Positions 8,834 through 18,037 of a DNA stretch of 64,000 nucleotides are shown here, in pieces. Position numbers and translations under genes: made by a program. The first letter of the stretch is position 1, and every line of letters begins with the position of its first letter. The notes beneath the pieces were generated by a model that worked only from the letters and a program-made list of their open reading frames with translations, ran no database searches and was not told the DNA's origin. The DNA comes from CBFDBF01 sp050291465 (lineage in GTDB: Bacteria > Pseudomonadota > Gammaproteobacteria > Chromatiales > Chromatiaceae). The stretch is from positions 40,169 to 104,168 of the forward strand of contig JBNKJV010000010.1 of the NCBI GenBank assembly GCA_050291465.1, given 5' to 3'.

Positions 8834-10839
8834 TCGCCTTCCGTCAAGGGCCGGTAACAACGAACGGTCCGCGTCCCGCTCAATCTCGATTCCTCCGGAT
8901 AAGAGATCCTGCACTCTTCCAACGCCTGCGAACAGCGGGGGTGAAAATGGCAGCCCTCGGGAGGATCTGCCGGGGAGGGCATATCGCCTTCCAGGCGGAT
9001 CACCTTGCTTCGTTTCATCGGATCCGCCACCGGCACCGCCGATAGCAACGCCCGGGTATAGGGATGAGCGGGAGACTCCAACACCTCTTTCACCGTGCCT
9101 TTCTCCACAATACGCCCCAGGTACATTACCGCCACCTCGTGGGCCAGATAGGCCACTACGGAGATATCGTGGGTGATGAACAGGTAGGAAATCCCGAGCT
9201 GATGTTGTAACGCTTTTAACAGATTCAGTATCTGGGCCTGTACTGAGACGTCCAGAGCACTTGTGGGTTCGTCGCAGACGATAAGTCGCGGTTCAACCGC
9301 CAGCGCCCGCGCCACGCAGATACGTTGGCGCTGACCGCCGGAGAATTCATGGGGATATCGTGTGGCGGCGTTCGCCGGCAACCCGACCTTCTCCAACAGT
9401 TCATTTACATGCCGTTCCCGCTCCGCCCTGCTGCCGTACATGCGCTGCGCCACCATCCCTTCGGCCACGATATCCTGCACCAGCATACGCGGATTCATGG
9501 ACGCTACCGGATCCTGGAAAATGATCTGCAGATCTCCACGATGGCGGCGCAGTTCGGCACCCTTGGAACGGGTCAACTCATCCCTGTCAAAACGCACACT
9601 GCCGTCGGTCGGTTTTATCAGTTGCAGTATCCCCTTCCCTACCGTGGTCTTGCCGCAGCCCGATTCGCCGACCAGCGCGAGGGTACGCCCGGTACCGAGG
9701 GTCAGCGACACCCCGTCTACGGCGCGCACATGACCGACTACCCTCTTAAATACCCCCTTGTGGATGGGAAAGTGGACCTTGAGTCCATCCACATCCAGCA
9801 GAGGCTCGGACACTGTCTCCGCCGGTTCCTCCGCGCAAGGGCCTTCCACGGTCTCCGGGGCTGACAGCTCGGGCTCCTCCCCCAGGTGACACCTGACACC
9901 GGCCCCGGAAGCGATCTCCTGCCATTCCGGCACTTGGGTTTCACAGCGATCTATCGCTTTGTCGCAGCGGTCGAGAAAACGGCAACCGGAAAATACCTGG
10001 TTTAAGGGTGGCACCATCCCTTTGATGACGTCCAGCTGCCGGCCGCGCTTGGTTCCGCCCGGCAAAGATCGAAACAGTTTCCGGCTATAGGGATGACGGG
10101 GGTCCTGAAAAAACCGCTCACAGGTTGCCACCTCCACAATTTGACCCGCATACATCACCGCTACCCGGTCGGCCACCTCCGCCACCACCCCAAGGTCATG
10201 GGTGATCAGCAGGATCGCCATACCGGTCTCCTGCTGCAGTTCCCGCAATAACAACAGGACCTGGGCCTGTATGGTCACATCGAGAGCAGTGGTCGGCTCA
10301 TCCGCGATCAGCAGTTCCGGCCGTCCCGCCAATGCCATGGCGATCATGACCCGCTGCATCATGCCTCCGGAGAGCTGGTGCGGATATTCCGCGATGCGCC
10401 GCTGCGGATCCGGGATACCCACGGACTGAAGCAGCTGGATCACCCGGCCGTTGATGTCATGACGGCTGTCGAGGTCGTGAATACGAACCGATTCGGCGAT
10501 CTGAGAACCTATGGTGAGAACCGGGTTAAGCGACGTCATGGGTTCCTGAAAAATCATGCCCATGCGCCCACCTCGTTCACGGCGCATGTCCTTTTCCGGC
10601 AGATCCAGCAGATTTGTATCACCGAGGCGTACCATACCCCCCACCACCCGTCCCGAGGGGGGCAGTAACCGCATCAAGGAAAGCGCGGACATGGATTTGC
10701 CGCATCCGGATTCGCCGAGCAGGGCGAAGGTCTCCCCCTTTCTGACCTCCAGGTCGATACCATCCACGGCCCGCACCGGGTTCTCACCCTCCCCGAGCCA
10801 GGTCTTCAGGCCTTTAACTTGTAACAGTAGTTCGCTCAT
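8830..10839 (-). CDS. Fused double ATPase of a peptide-type ABC importer (YejF/DppDF-like)
   Basis: A single 669-residue chain holds two complete nucleotide-binding domains of the oligopeptide/nickel importer class. Each has Walker A GESGCGK(S/T), a signature (LSGGMMQR and FSGGQRQR) and a Walker B followed by EPT(T/S)ALDV. Each ends in the Opp-type C-terminal cysteine region (GCRFLDRCDKAIDRC and GCHFHPRCSQALEEC), which in related ATPases can bind an Fe-S cluster. This is the architecture of YejF. The likely permease gene lies 286 bases upstream. No YejA-like binding protein or YejB-like second permease is in the window, so the full transporter must use parts encoded elsewhere. The substrate is probably short peptides. 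Confidence 0.92.
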   Translation of the reverse strand: MSELLLQVKGLKTWLGEGENPVRAVDGIDLEVRKGETFALLGESGCGKSMSALSLMRLLPPSGRVVGGMVRLGDTNLLDLPEKDMRRERGGRMGMIFQEPMTSLNPVLTIGSQIAESVRIHDLDSRHDINGRVIQLLQSVGIPDPQRRIAEYPHQLSGGMMQRVMIAMALAGRPELLIADEPTTALDVTIQAQVLLLLRELQQETGMAILLITHDLGVVAEVADRVAVMYAGQIVEVATCERFFQDPRHPYSRKLFRSLPGGTKRGRQLDVIKGMVPPLNQVFSGCRFLDRCDKAIDRCETQVPEWQEIASGAGVRCHLGEEPELSAPETVEGPCAEEPAETVSEPLLDVDGLKVHFPIHKGVFKRVVGHVRAVDGVSLTLGTGRTLALVGESGCGKTTVGKGILQLIKPTDGSVRFDRDELTRSKGAELRRHRGDLQIIFQDPVASMNPRMLVQDIVAEGMVAQRMYGSRAERERHVNELLEKVGLPANAATRYPHEFSGGQRQRICVARALAVEPRLIVCDEPTSALDVSVQAQILNLLKALQHQLGISYLFITHDISVVAYLAHEVAVMYLGRIVEKGTVKEVLESPAHPYTRALLSAVPVADPMKRSKVIRLEGDMPSPADPPEGCHFHPRCSQALEECRISYPEESRLSGTRTVRCYRPLTEGD

Positions 10840-10863
10840 GTATCCCGTCTTAATCTCTTCTCA

Positions 10864-11130
10864 TTGCCACAGAGGCACAGAGGACACGGAGAAATCCCCG
10901 CTTGAGGAAATGTTATCCGTGCTGACATATATAGAACTCACCCACCTTCATCAGCACAATAGTCAATTAGTTTGATCTTTATCGTTCTCTGTAAGCTCTG
11001 CGTCTCCGTGGCCATTTAATTCCCGACATTACGTGCAATCGACAACCTGTCACCCCTTTTTTCGTTCAACAACCAGCTGTTTGGATTCTTCCAGTCCTCT
11101 GTGATCTCTGTGTCTCCGTGGCTGATTATT
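10864..11130. repeat. Inverted-repeat elements of the CACAGAGGCACAGAGG family (family C)
   Basis: The 286 bases between the two ABC transporter genes hold no gene. They contain a left arm TTGCCACAGAGGCACAGAGG at 10864 (continuing ACACGGAGAAAT), an opposed right arm GCTCTGCGTCTCCGTGGCC at about 10994, and a second right arm at 11095-11125 (TCCTCTGTGATCTCTGTG then TCTCCGTGGC) that runs up to the stop codon of the permease gene. The arms pair imperfectly. The same family recurs at 60331-60458. Confidence 0.7.
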
Positions 11131-12541
11131 TGCGCGTGGATCTCAGCCGGGGATCAAAAGCGTCCCGCACCACGTCGGAGAAAAGATTGGCCGACAATAC
11201 CAGGGTGAACATAAACAGCAACGCCGCCATCAGCGACCACCAGACAATCGGCTCCCGGGCCATTTCCAGACGCGCACTGTTGATCATGTTACCCCAACTG
11301 TTCATGGTGGGGTCGACACCTATATTCACATAGGAGAGCACCGCTTCCGCAAGCACCAATCCCGAAAAATCAAGCACTACGGTAATCAATACGATATGCA
11401 GCACATTGGGCAGTATATGGCGTACGATTACCTGGAAATGATGCACCCCGAAAGCGGTTGCAGCCTGCACGTAATCCACCTGACGCAGCTTGATCGATTC
11501 TCCTCGCAATAGCCGGCACAGCCCGGTCCAGCTGGTCACACCGAGGATGATACAGAGAAACAGCAATCGCATATCCGATCGTTCCACCAGGGTATTGAAG
11601 TCATCGGCATGATTGCTCATATAGATTTGCAGCATAAGTATCGCCGCGGCTATCAAAAGCACACCGGGGATGGAATTGAGAGTGGTGTAAAGGTACTGGA
11701 TCAGATCATCCACCCAGCCTCGAAAATAGCCTGCCATGATTCCTAGAAGTATGGCCGCCGGTAACATCACCAGGGTGGTCAGTGTCCCGATCATCAATCC
11801 GGTACGGATGCTTTTCAGAGCCTGATAAAAGACATCCTCCCCCACCTTGTCGGTCCCCAGGAGATGATACTTTGTCGCGAGCTCGGCACATATGAGGCCG
11901 ACAGTCAGAACCGCGGCGACCGTAAACAAAGCCACCCGCCACGGGATATCGGTCTGACCGTTCAGAAGCAGGCGTGCATGATGAGCAAAATTTCCGTCGG
12001 AGCCTAATGACAGAAATGTAATCAGTATGTTGGCCAGAACCACCGACAGAACCACGCCCTTGATCAGGCCGATAACAATCCGTTTAGTGATGTCCGCCCT
12101 CTGCTCCCGCTGAGGATCCTCCAGATGAGCCCCCCCGTACAGAAGACGGGGATAGTCCCTTATAGCAGTTCCATCCTCCAGTTCGATATTTTCCTTGGCG
12201 TAAAGATAAGAGGCGAGCGGCGCCGAGTAGGTCTTTTCCTGGCGGGTACGTAACGGTGTTACCAGTTGGTCAAATACGCTTACCACTTCAGTTGAGTAGA
12301 CTGCGCCACCCTGGCGCTCCGTCTCCGGCAACAAGGGATGGAAATGAATCGAATCGAGTAGACCGATGGCCACATAACAGACCAGCACCACCAGCGTACC
12401 CATTCCCACTCGACTACGGAGGACCCTTCGCCAGGGGGCCCGCAGATGCTCTTTGCGAGAGGCATAAATACCAAAGGCAAGCGTCAGCAGAAACAGCAGG
12501 AATATCAGGGCATCGGTCCAGAGCACTACCGGCTGCGGCAT
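11126..12541 (-). CDS. ABC transporter permease (DppC/YejE type)
   Basis: A 471-residue inner-membrane protein. The C-terminal half is a standard binding-protein-dependent permease domain: IGTLTTLVMLPAAILLGIMAGYF, then VTSWTGLCRLLRGESIKLRQVDYVQAA (the EAA loop that contacts the ATPase) and WWSLMAALLFMFTLVLSANLFSDVVRDAFDPRLR. The N-terminal half has extra membrane segments and a large non-conserved insert (about residues 75-160), longer than in YejE. Its start shares one base with the stop of the NarL-type regulator gene (TGATG), so it is translationally coupled to that two-component system. The fused ATPase gene downstream is its probable partner. Confidence 0.88.
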   Translation of the reverse strand: MPQPVVLWTDALIFLLFLLTLAFGIYASRKEHLRAPWRRVLRSRVGMGTLVVLVCYVAIGLLDSIHFHPLLPETERQGGAVYSTEVVSVFDQLVTPLRTRQEKTYSAPLASYLYAKENIELEDGTAIRDYPRLLYGGAHLEDPQREQRADITKRIVIGLIKGVVLSVVLANILITFLSLGSDGNFAHHARLLLNGQTDIPWRVALFTVAAVLTVGLICAELATKYHLLGTDKVGEDVFYQALKSIRTGLMIGTLTTLVMLPAAILLGIMAGYFRGWVDDLIQYLYTTLNSIPGVLLIAAAILMLQIYMSNHADDFNTLVERSDMRLLFLCIILGVTSWTGLCRLLRGESIKLRQVDYVQAATAFGVHHFQVIVRHILPNVLHIVLITVVLDFSGLVLAEAVLSYVNIGVDPTMNSWGNMINSARLEMAREPIVWWSLMAALLFMFTLVLSANLFSDVVRDAFDPRLRSTRK

Positions 12542-13212
12542 CAGGACGCTCCCTCGCGACCGCAGAGGTTTCGTTCCACGGCGATAACCGCCGCCTCCAC
12601 GCGCGAATGCACCCCCAGTTTCCGCAGAATAGCTTTTACATGCAGCTTCACCGTTCCGTCGGATATTCCCAGATTACGGGCAATAACCTTGTTGCTTTGC
12701 CCCTCCGCCAGATGGCAGAGAATTTCCCTTTCCCGCGGCGTGAGTTCATCCAGGCCTCCCTTGGGCGAAGCTGACGACATATCACCCTGTACCGCCCGAG
12801 CGAGAATCGCGGTGAGCTCCTTGGCTACCACCGTACCGCCGTCGGCAATCTGCTCCAACGCCTCCACCAGTTCCTCCGGTTCCATCTCCTTCAGCAGGTA
12901 CCCCTGGGCACCGTTCTGCAAGGACTCAATGACATCCGCCTCCTCGCGGCTGGTGGTCAGCATGGCCACCGGGATAGCCGGACATAGTGCCCGCAGTTGC
13001 CGTAACACTTCCACGCCATCCATGTCCGGCATGCGCATATCGAGCAACACCACATCCGGTTTTACCGACGCAACACCCTGTATACCCTTGCTGCAGTCAC
13101 CCTCCGCGCCCACTACATCGACACCCAGGCGTTGCAGCAGCTCCTGCAATCCGCCCCGGAACAGAGCATGATCATCTATTAGAAAAACGCGCATGGATCG
13201 ACCCGTTGTCAC
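12541..13212 (-). CDS. NarL/FixJ-family response regulator
   Basis: Receiver domain with acidic pocket and phospho-acceptor in DDHALFRGG and VVLLDMRMPDMDG, plus TTSREEADVIESLQNGAQGYLLK. A LuxR-type helix-turn-helix follows: LTPREREILCHLAEGQSNKVIARNLGISDGTVKLHVKAILRKL. About 223 residues, the usual size for NarL. A GTG at 13212 gives a four-base overlap (GTGA) with the kinase stop, while ATG at 13194 (MRVFLIDDH) matches the family N-terminus better; either gives a working protein. It lies between the NarX-like kinase and an ABC permease in one operon, so its regulon may include that transporter. Confidence 0.95.
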   Translation of the reverse strand: MTTGRSMRVFLIDDHALFRGGLQELLQRLGVDVVGAEGDCSKGIQGVASVKPDVVLLDMRMPDMDGVEVLRQLRALCPAIPVAMLTTSREEADVIESLQNGAQGYLLKEMEPEELVEALEQIADGGTVVAKELTAILARAVQGDMSSASPKGGLDELTPREREILCHLAEGQSNKVIARNLGISDGTVKLHVKAILRKLGVHSRVEAAVIAVERNLCGREGAS

Positions 13213-14837
13213 CTTTGCCTGTTCTGCTCCCGCCGATTGTAAACCAACTCCACCCGCGTACCCTCGCCCGGTTCGCTCTCGATTGAAAGCTTTCCACCCA
13301 GCCTCCGGGCGCGCTCCTCCATAATGGTGAGACCGACCTGTTCACCGGGACCTCCGGTTCGCGCGGAACCGTCAAAACCGATTCCGTCGTCCTCCACCAG
13401 CAATCGGTACTCACCGCTCCCCTTGCAGCTGAGCAGAATACGGACGTTATGAGCCCCGGCGTGCTTGCGCACGTTGGCCAGGCACTCCTGAGCAATACGC
13501 AGGATCTGCTTTTCCTCCCCGGTGGTCAGATTGATGTTGGGACAGTCGCGCTGGAAGAACACCGGGATCCCGGTCTCCTGCCGGAAACGCCGGGTCAGCT
13601 TTTTCAATTCCGGATCCAGGCCCTGCTGCTCCACCGGAGCCAGGAAGCTGTTTAACAACTCCCGCAACTCGGTGTGGGCCTCGTCGATACCGCTGCTGAT
13701 GCGTTGCAGCTCAGAACGCGCCTCGTCCGGGACCACGCTTTTCTCCAGGGTATCCTCCAGCATCCGCGCCTGAAAACGGAGACTCGCCAGGGTCTGGGCC
13801 AGCGAATCATGCAGCTCGTGGGCCAGGGTGGTGCGTTCTTCCATGATAGATATACGGTGGGCCTCTTCGTCCAGCCGCTGTCGCGCTACGGCCATACCGA
13901 GATGACTGCCGATGGTGAACAACAGGTCCAGCAGGTCACCCCGTCCTTCCAGACTCCCTTTATCCACGTACAGGTGATAGATCCCGAACTGCTCTCCCTG
14001 ATATTCCAGAGGTACCTCCACCCGTTCGATCTCGTCGCTGCCGAACATATGTCGCCCAACCGCCTCAGAACAGCGCCGGGCGTCCTGTTCACAAAGGATA
14101 TCCCCCTGGGACAGGGTCTTGCCACACTGACAGAGATGAAGGGGAAGCTGGGCCCTGCCGCTAAGAAAGTTATCGTCCAGTCCTATACTGCCCACCAGTC
14201 GTATACGCTGTTCCGAGGTGATCAGGTTTACCGTAGCGGAACGGCCGTCCACCATCTTTTTCAGGATATGCAGAAAACGAATAAGCAGGTCATCCAGGTT
14301 TCCCGCCTGGTTGATACTGGCGGCCACGTCGTACAGGGTTTTTAGCGTTGCGGTCTGCTGGGCGAGGCGCCGGGTCTGGCGATCCACGCGCTCCTGCATA
14401 TCGTCATAGACCTCGGCCAATTCATCGTTGATGCTGTCGATATCCCGCGCCATGGGCCCCAATACACCCACGTTCTCCATGGTCAGATGCACATGGGGAG
14501 CACCCTCACAGACCTCGGCCACGGACTGTTCCAGTTGCACCAGGGGCTGCAGGAGCTGGTTGCGCAACCGCACCAAGCCGACGATCGCTGCGGCAACGGT
14601 TACAAACACCACGAGCAATAACCAACTCACCAGGACGGTGGATGCGCCACTCTTAGCATAAACAAAAACGGTCAAAGCCAGACTGATTGCCAGACCGAGC
14701 GCGAAGATGCCGATAGGAAACAGCAGGCGGGCGGCAATAAGAATACGCAGGATAGATGAAAGCTCCGAATGGCCCGCATAATCGGCAGTCGCCCTGTCCT
14801 GCGTCCGCGCCGTTTTTTCATCCTGGATTAATGACAT
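13209..14837 (-). CDS. NarX-type sensor histidine kinase with GAF domain
   Basis: 542 residues: two membrane helices (about 32-62 and 66-90) with almost no periplasmic loop between them, a HAMP-like segment, a GAF-like domain (about 175-320), then a HisKA_3 dimerisation domain with phospho-histidine H343 in ELHDSLAQTL and a HATPase domain (VRKHAGAHNV, VEDDGIGFD, GLTIMEERA). Nitrate-sensing NarX has a substantial periplasmic domain, which is absent here, so the signal is probably membrane-borne or cytoplasmic. Four cysteines cluster in the GAF domain (C236, C238, C249, C256), suggesting redox or metal sensing. It heads an operon with the regulator and an ABC permease. Confidence 0.92.
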   Translation of the reverse strand: MSLIQDEKTARTQDRATADYAGHSELSSILRILIAARLLFPIGIFALGLAISLALTVFVYAKSGASTVLVSWLLLVVFVTVAAAIVGLVRLRNQLLQPLVQLEQSVAEVCEGAPHVHLTMENVGVLGPMARDIDSINDELAEVYDDMQERVDRQTRRLAQQTATLKTLYDVAASINQAGNLDDLLIRFLHILKKMVDGRSATVNLITSEQRIRLVGSIGLDDNFLSGRAQLPLHLCQCGKTLSQGDILCEQDARRCSEAVGRHMFGSDEIERVEVPLEYQGEQFGIYHLYVDKGSLEGRGDLLDLLFTIGSHLGMAVARQRLDEEAHRISIMEERTTLAHELHDSLAQTLASLRFQARMLEDTLEKSVVPDEARSELQRISSGIDEAHTELRELLNSFLAPVEQQGLDPELKKLTRRFRQETGIPVFFQRDCPNINLTTGEEKQILRIAQECLANVRKHAGAHNVRILLSCKGSGEYRLLVEDDGIGFDGSARTGGPGEQVGLTIMEERARRLGGKLSIESEPGEGTRVELVYNRREQNRQR

Positions 14838-14971
14838 AACCGTTTCTGATCAGGCCCGTCTGAGGCCGGGGCAATCACCTTATCACGAAATCAGGCCGCG
14901 CTTTCACGCTTCGGGTATATAAAGCGGGAGAGGTAACCTTGATCTACCACCGCTCGCGGTGAAAACCGGAC

Positions 14972-16096
14972 CTACAGTAGGGAGCGAATGGCGGCAAGAC
15001 GGCGGCGTTCCAGTTCAGCGCCCAGCTCAGCCCCTGCCAGACCTTCCGCCTGCAATACATCGGCGGAAACCGATACCACCGCGCTTAGGGCCTTTTGCAG
15101 ATTCGGGCCGGCGGCACCCGCCGCCTCAGGCCAGAGAGCGCCGGCAGCCAGCAGGAACCGTTGAAACCGTTCCGGTTGCTGTTCCGCCCGGGTTGATCGG
15201 ACAAGTTGCAGCATCGACTCCGCCCTTCCCTCCGCCGCCTCCGCGAACAAAGCCCCATGCCTGAGCAGCATTTCCAGGAGGTCGCCGTACTCGCGGGGGA
15301 CCCGCAGGGCGTCACACAAGACCGCAGACCCTTCCCTCGGGTCCGCGGCCGGGGCGAAGAGAGTGGCGAATCGGACCACCGGGTCATCCGTGACGGCAGT
15401 GGCACGCTTCAGGGCCGCAATCACCGACGGGGTTTCGCCCTCCTCCACTTCTTCCATCAGCGGCGCCAGTTGCGGAAACAGAACCCGCAGGGCGTCACAT
15501 TCCTGAAGAACTTCGACGAAGCGCCACGGTTCCGCCTCACCCAATGCTCGCCTCATCTCCTTCCATATACGCTCTCTCCGCAACGCCGGCAGATCCTGGG
15601 ACTCCGCCATCCGCCGCAACAAAGGCCGGGTTTCATCGGCTACCCGGAAACCGAGGGATCCGAAGCGGGCCGCAAAACGCGCCAGACGCAACAGTCGCAC
15701 CGGATCCTCGGTAAACGCGGGCGATACGTGACGGAGCAACCGCCGCTCCAGATCCGCGCGCCCGCCAAAAGGATCGACCAGCCCGCCCTCTTCGTCGCGG
15801 GCCAGGGCATTGATGGTAAGATCCCGCCGCCGCAGATCCTGCTCCAGGGTCACATGCGTTCCGGATTCGACCCTGAAACCCTTGTATCCCACCCCGGTCT
15901 TGGTCTCGGTGCGCGCCAGGGCGTACTCCTCTCCGGTTTGCGGGTGGATGAAAACCGGAAATTCAGCATCGGCCGGTTGGAATCCCTGCGCCAGCATCTG
16001 CTCCGCGGTTGCACCAACCACCACCCAGTCCCGTTCCTGCACCGGCAGGCCCAGCAGTTCATCCCGCACCGCACCTCCGACCAGATAAACCTTCAT
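14972..16096 (-). CDS. cca: CCA tRNA nucleotidyltransferase
   Basis: Adds or repairs the 3'-terminal CCA of tRNAs. The start MKVYLVGGAVRDELLGL at 16096 matches the family; a longer frame to 16144 adds only low-complexity sequence. Visible motifs are the VGGAVRD nucleotide loop, the RRRDLTINAL neck region, LVDPFGGRADLE, HVSPAFTEDPVRLLRLARFAARF and ERIWKEMRRAL. The C-terminal region lacks a recognisable HD phosphohydrolase motif: where E. coli Cca has its HD domain this protein reads VVRFATLFAPAAD. At 374 residues it is shorter than the 412-residue E. coli enzyme. The start overlaps the stop of the ABC exporter gene (ATGA). Confidence 0.95.
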   Translation of the reverse strand: MKVYLVGGAVRDELLGLPVQERDWVVVGATAEQMLAQGFQPADAEFPVFIHPQTGEEYALARTETKTGVGYKGFRVESGTHVTLEQDLRRRDLTINALARDEEGGLVDPFGGRADLERRLLRHVSPAFTEDPVRLLRLARFAARFGSLGFRVADETRPLLRRMAESQDLPALRRERIWKEMRRALGEAEPWRFVEVLQECDALRVLFPQLAPLMEEVEEGETPSVIAALKRATAVTDDPVVRFATLFAPAADPREGSAVLCDALRVPREYGDLLEMLLRHGALFAEAAEGRAESMLQLVRSTRAEQQPERFQRFLLAAGALWPEAAGAAGPNLQKALSAVVSVSADVLQAEGLAGAELGAELERRRLAAIRSLL

Positions 16097-17889
16097 GCCT
16101 CGTCCCCTTGCTCCAGATTGCGATCTTCCTGCTGCAACTGCCACATCTCGCTGTAACGTCCCCCCTGCGTCAACAGCTCGGCATGACTCCCCTGCTCGAC
16201 AATGCGTCCCTCGTCCATCACCAGAATCCGATCCGCATCCACCACGGTGGAGAGACGATGGGCGATCACCAGGGTGGTATGATTCTCCGCCACCTGTCTG
16301 AGCGTCTCCTGGATCGCCTGCTCGGTTTTACTGTCCAGAGAGGAGGTGGCCTCGTCGAAGAGCAGAATACGGGGCCGCTTGAGGATGGCGCGGGCAATGG
16401 CGATACGTTGTTTCTCACCTCCTGACAGCTTCAGGCCCCGCTCTCCCACCAAGGTGTCGTACCGCTGCGGCAGGGACTCGATGAAATCACGGATATGTGC
16501 CATAGCCGCCGCCTGCTCGATCTCCTCCCGGCCTGCCTGAGGATTACCGTAGGCCAGATTGTAATATATGGTATCGTTGAACAGCACCGTATCCTGGGGC
16601 ACGATGCCGATAGCGTCCCGCAGGCTCCGCTGCGTCACCCCGCGCAGGTCCTGACCGTCAACCAGGATGCGACCGCCGGTCACATCGTAAAAACGAAACA
16701 ACAGCCTGGACAAGGTGGACTTGCCGGCACCACTGCGGCCAACCACGGCCACCTTTTCCCCCGCACCCACCACAAAACTGACACCGTGCAGAATCTGTCG
16801 CTCCGGCTGGTATCCGAAATCCACGTTGTCGAACCGCACTTCCCCACCATTCAACACCAGATCAGCCGCCCCGGGGCTGTCGTTGATCTCCGGTTGCCGT
16901 TCCAGCAGCTTAAAGACAAGATCCATATCAGCCAGGGAATATTTTATCTGCCGGTAAACCACGCCCAGGAAGTTAAGGGGAATAAACAGTTGCAGCAAAA
17001 AGGCGTTGACCAGCACCAGGTCACCTATGGTCATGGTTCCGTTCACCACCCCGCCGGCGGCAAAGATCATCACCAGGGTGACGCCGATGGCGATAATGGC
17101 CCCCTGGCCGAAATTGAGCAGAGACATGGAGCTCATACTCTTGACGGCGGAGCCTTCCCAGGCGGCCAGGGTGTTGTCAAAACGCTCCATCTCCAGCGTC
17201 TCGTTACCGAAATACTTAACCGTCTCGTAATTGATCAGACTGTCCAACGCCTGACTATTGGCCTCCGACTCCTGGCGATTCATAGCCAGTCGGAACTCCA
17301 TGCGCCACTCCGTTACCGCCAGGGTAAAGGCGATATAGACCATCACCGTTCCGAATGTAACCAGGGTGAACAGGATGTCGTAGCGAGTCAAAAGGATAAA
17401 CGCCACCAGGATGAACTCCACCGCCATGGGCAGGATACTGAACACCAGGTAGTTCAGGATAGAACTGATACTCCGCGTTCCGCGCTCCAGATCGCGGCTG
17501 ATGGCGCCTGTCTTGCGTTCCAGGTGAAAGCGCAAGGACAATCCATGCAGATGCTTCAGGACCCGCGTGGACAATCGTCGCATGGCGTGGTAGCGGACAC
17601 GGGCGAATACCGCATCCCGCAGCTCGTTGAAGAGGGAACTGCAAAGACGCAGGAGGCCGTAGGCGAGCAGCAGCGAAAGCGGCAACACCAGCTCCCTGCC
17701 CGCGCTCTTTTCCATCACGTCGACGATCTCCTTCAACACCACCGGAATACCGACGTTCGCCACCTTTGCCAATACCAGGGAGCCAAGGGCGATCAGGGCC
17801 CGCCCCCGATATTCCCAGAGAAACGGCGCCAGGCCACGCAGGTTTTTCCAGTCCCTGCGATCCCTGTGGGGTCGGTGGTAGGTTGTCAT
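16093..17889 (-). CDS. Atm1-type ABC exporter (membrane-ATPase fusion)
   Basis: A half-transporter with an N-terminal six-helix ABC transmembrane domain (about residues 30-320) and a C-terminal nucleotide-binding domain: Walker A GRSGAGKST, Q-loop GIVPQDTVLFNDTI, signature LSGGEKQRIAIARAI, Walker B ILLFDEATSSLDS and H-loop VIAHRLST. The membrane part (NELRDAVFARVRYHAMRRL, HLERKTGAISRDLERG, NYETVKYFGNE) matches the Atm1/HMT1 group that exports glutathione- or sulfur-containing compounds and metal conjugates. ATG codons at 17901 and 17889 are both possible. It is translationally coupled to cca downstream. Confidence 0.93.
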   Translation of the reverse strand: MTTYHRPHRDRRDWKNLRGLAPFLWEYRGRALIALGSLVLAKVANVGIPVVLKEIVDVMEKSAGRELVLPLSLLLAYGLLRLCSSLFNELRDAVFARVRYHAMRRLSTRVLKHLHGLSLRFHLERKTGAISRDLERGTRSISSILNYLVFSILPMAVEFILVAFILLTRYDILFTLVTFGTVMVYIAFTLAVTEWRMEFRLAMNRQESEANSQALDSLINYETVKYFGNETLEMERFDNTLAAWEGSAVKSMSSMSLLNFGQGAIIAIGVTLVMIFAAGGVVNGTMTIGDLVLVNAFLLQLFIPLNFLGVVYRQIKYSLADMDLVFKLLERQPEINDSPGAADLVLNGGEVRFDNVDFGYQPERQILHGVSFVVGAGEKVAVVGRSGAGKSTLSRLLFRFYDVTGGRILVDGQDLRGVTQRSLRDAIGIVPQDTVLFNDTIYYNLAYGNPQAGREEIEQAAAMAHIRDFIESLPQRYDTLVGERGLKLSGGEKQRIAIARAILKRPRILLFDEATSSLDSKTEQAIQETLRQVAENHTTLVIAHRLSTVVDADRILVMDEGRIVEQGSHAELLTQGGRYSEMWQLQQEDRNLEQGDEA

Positions 17890-18037
17890 GTGGTGCGGCA
17901 TGCTAGAATATCGGCAATTCAGTGGAACCTTAAGAAGCCTCTAATAATACCGCACGCAGGGCGTTGCTGGCAGATGGGTAAAATAACCCTACATTCACTG
18001 CGCCGATGCCGGACAGAACTAATTTACAGGTTGAACC

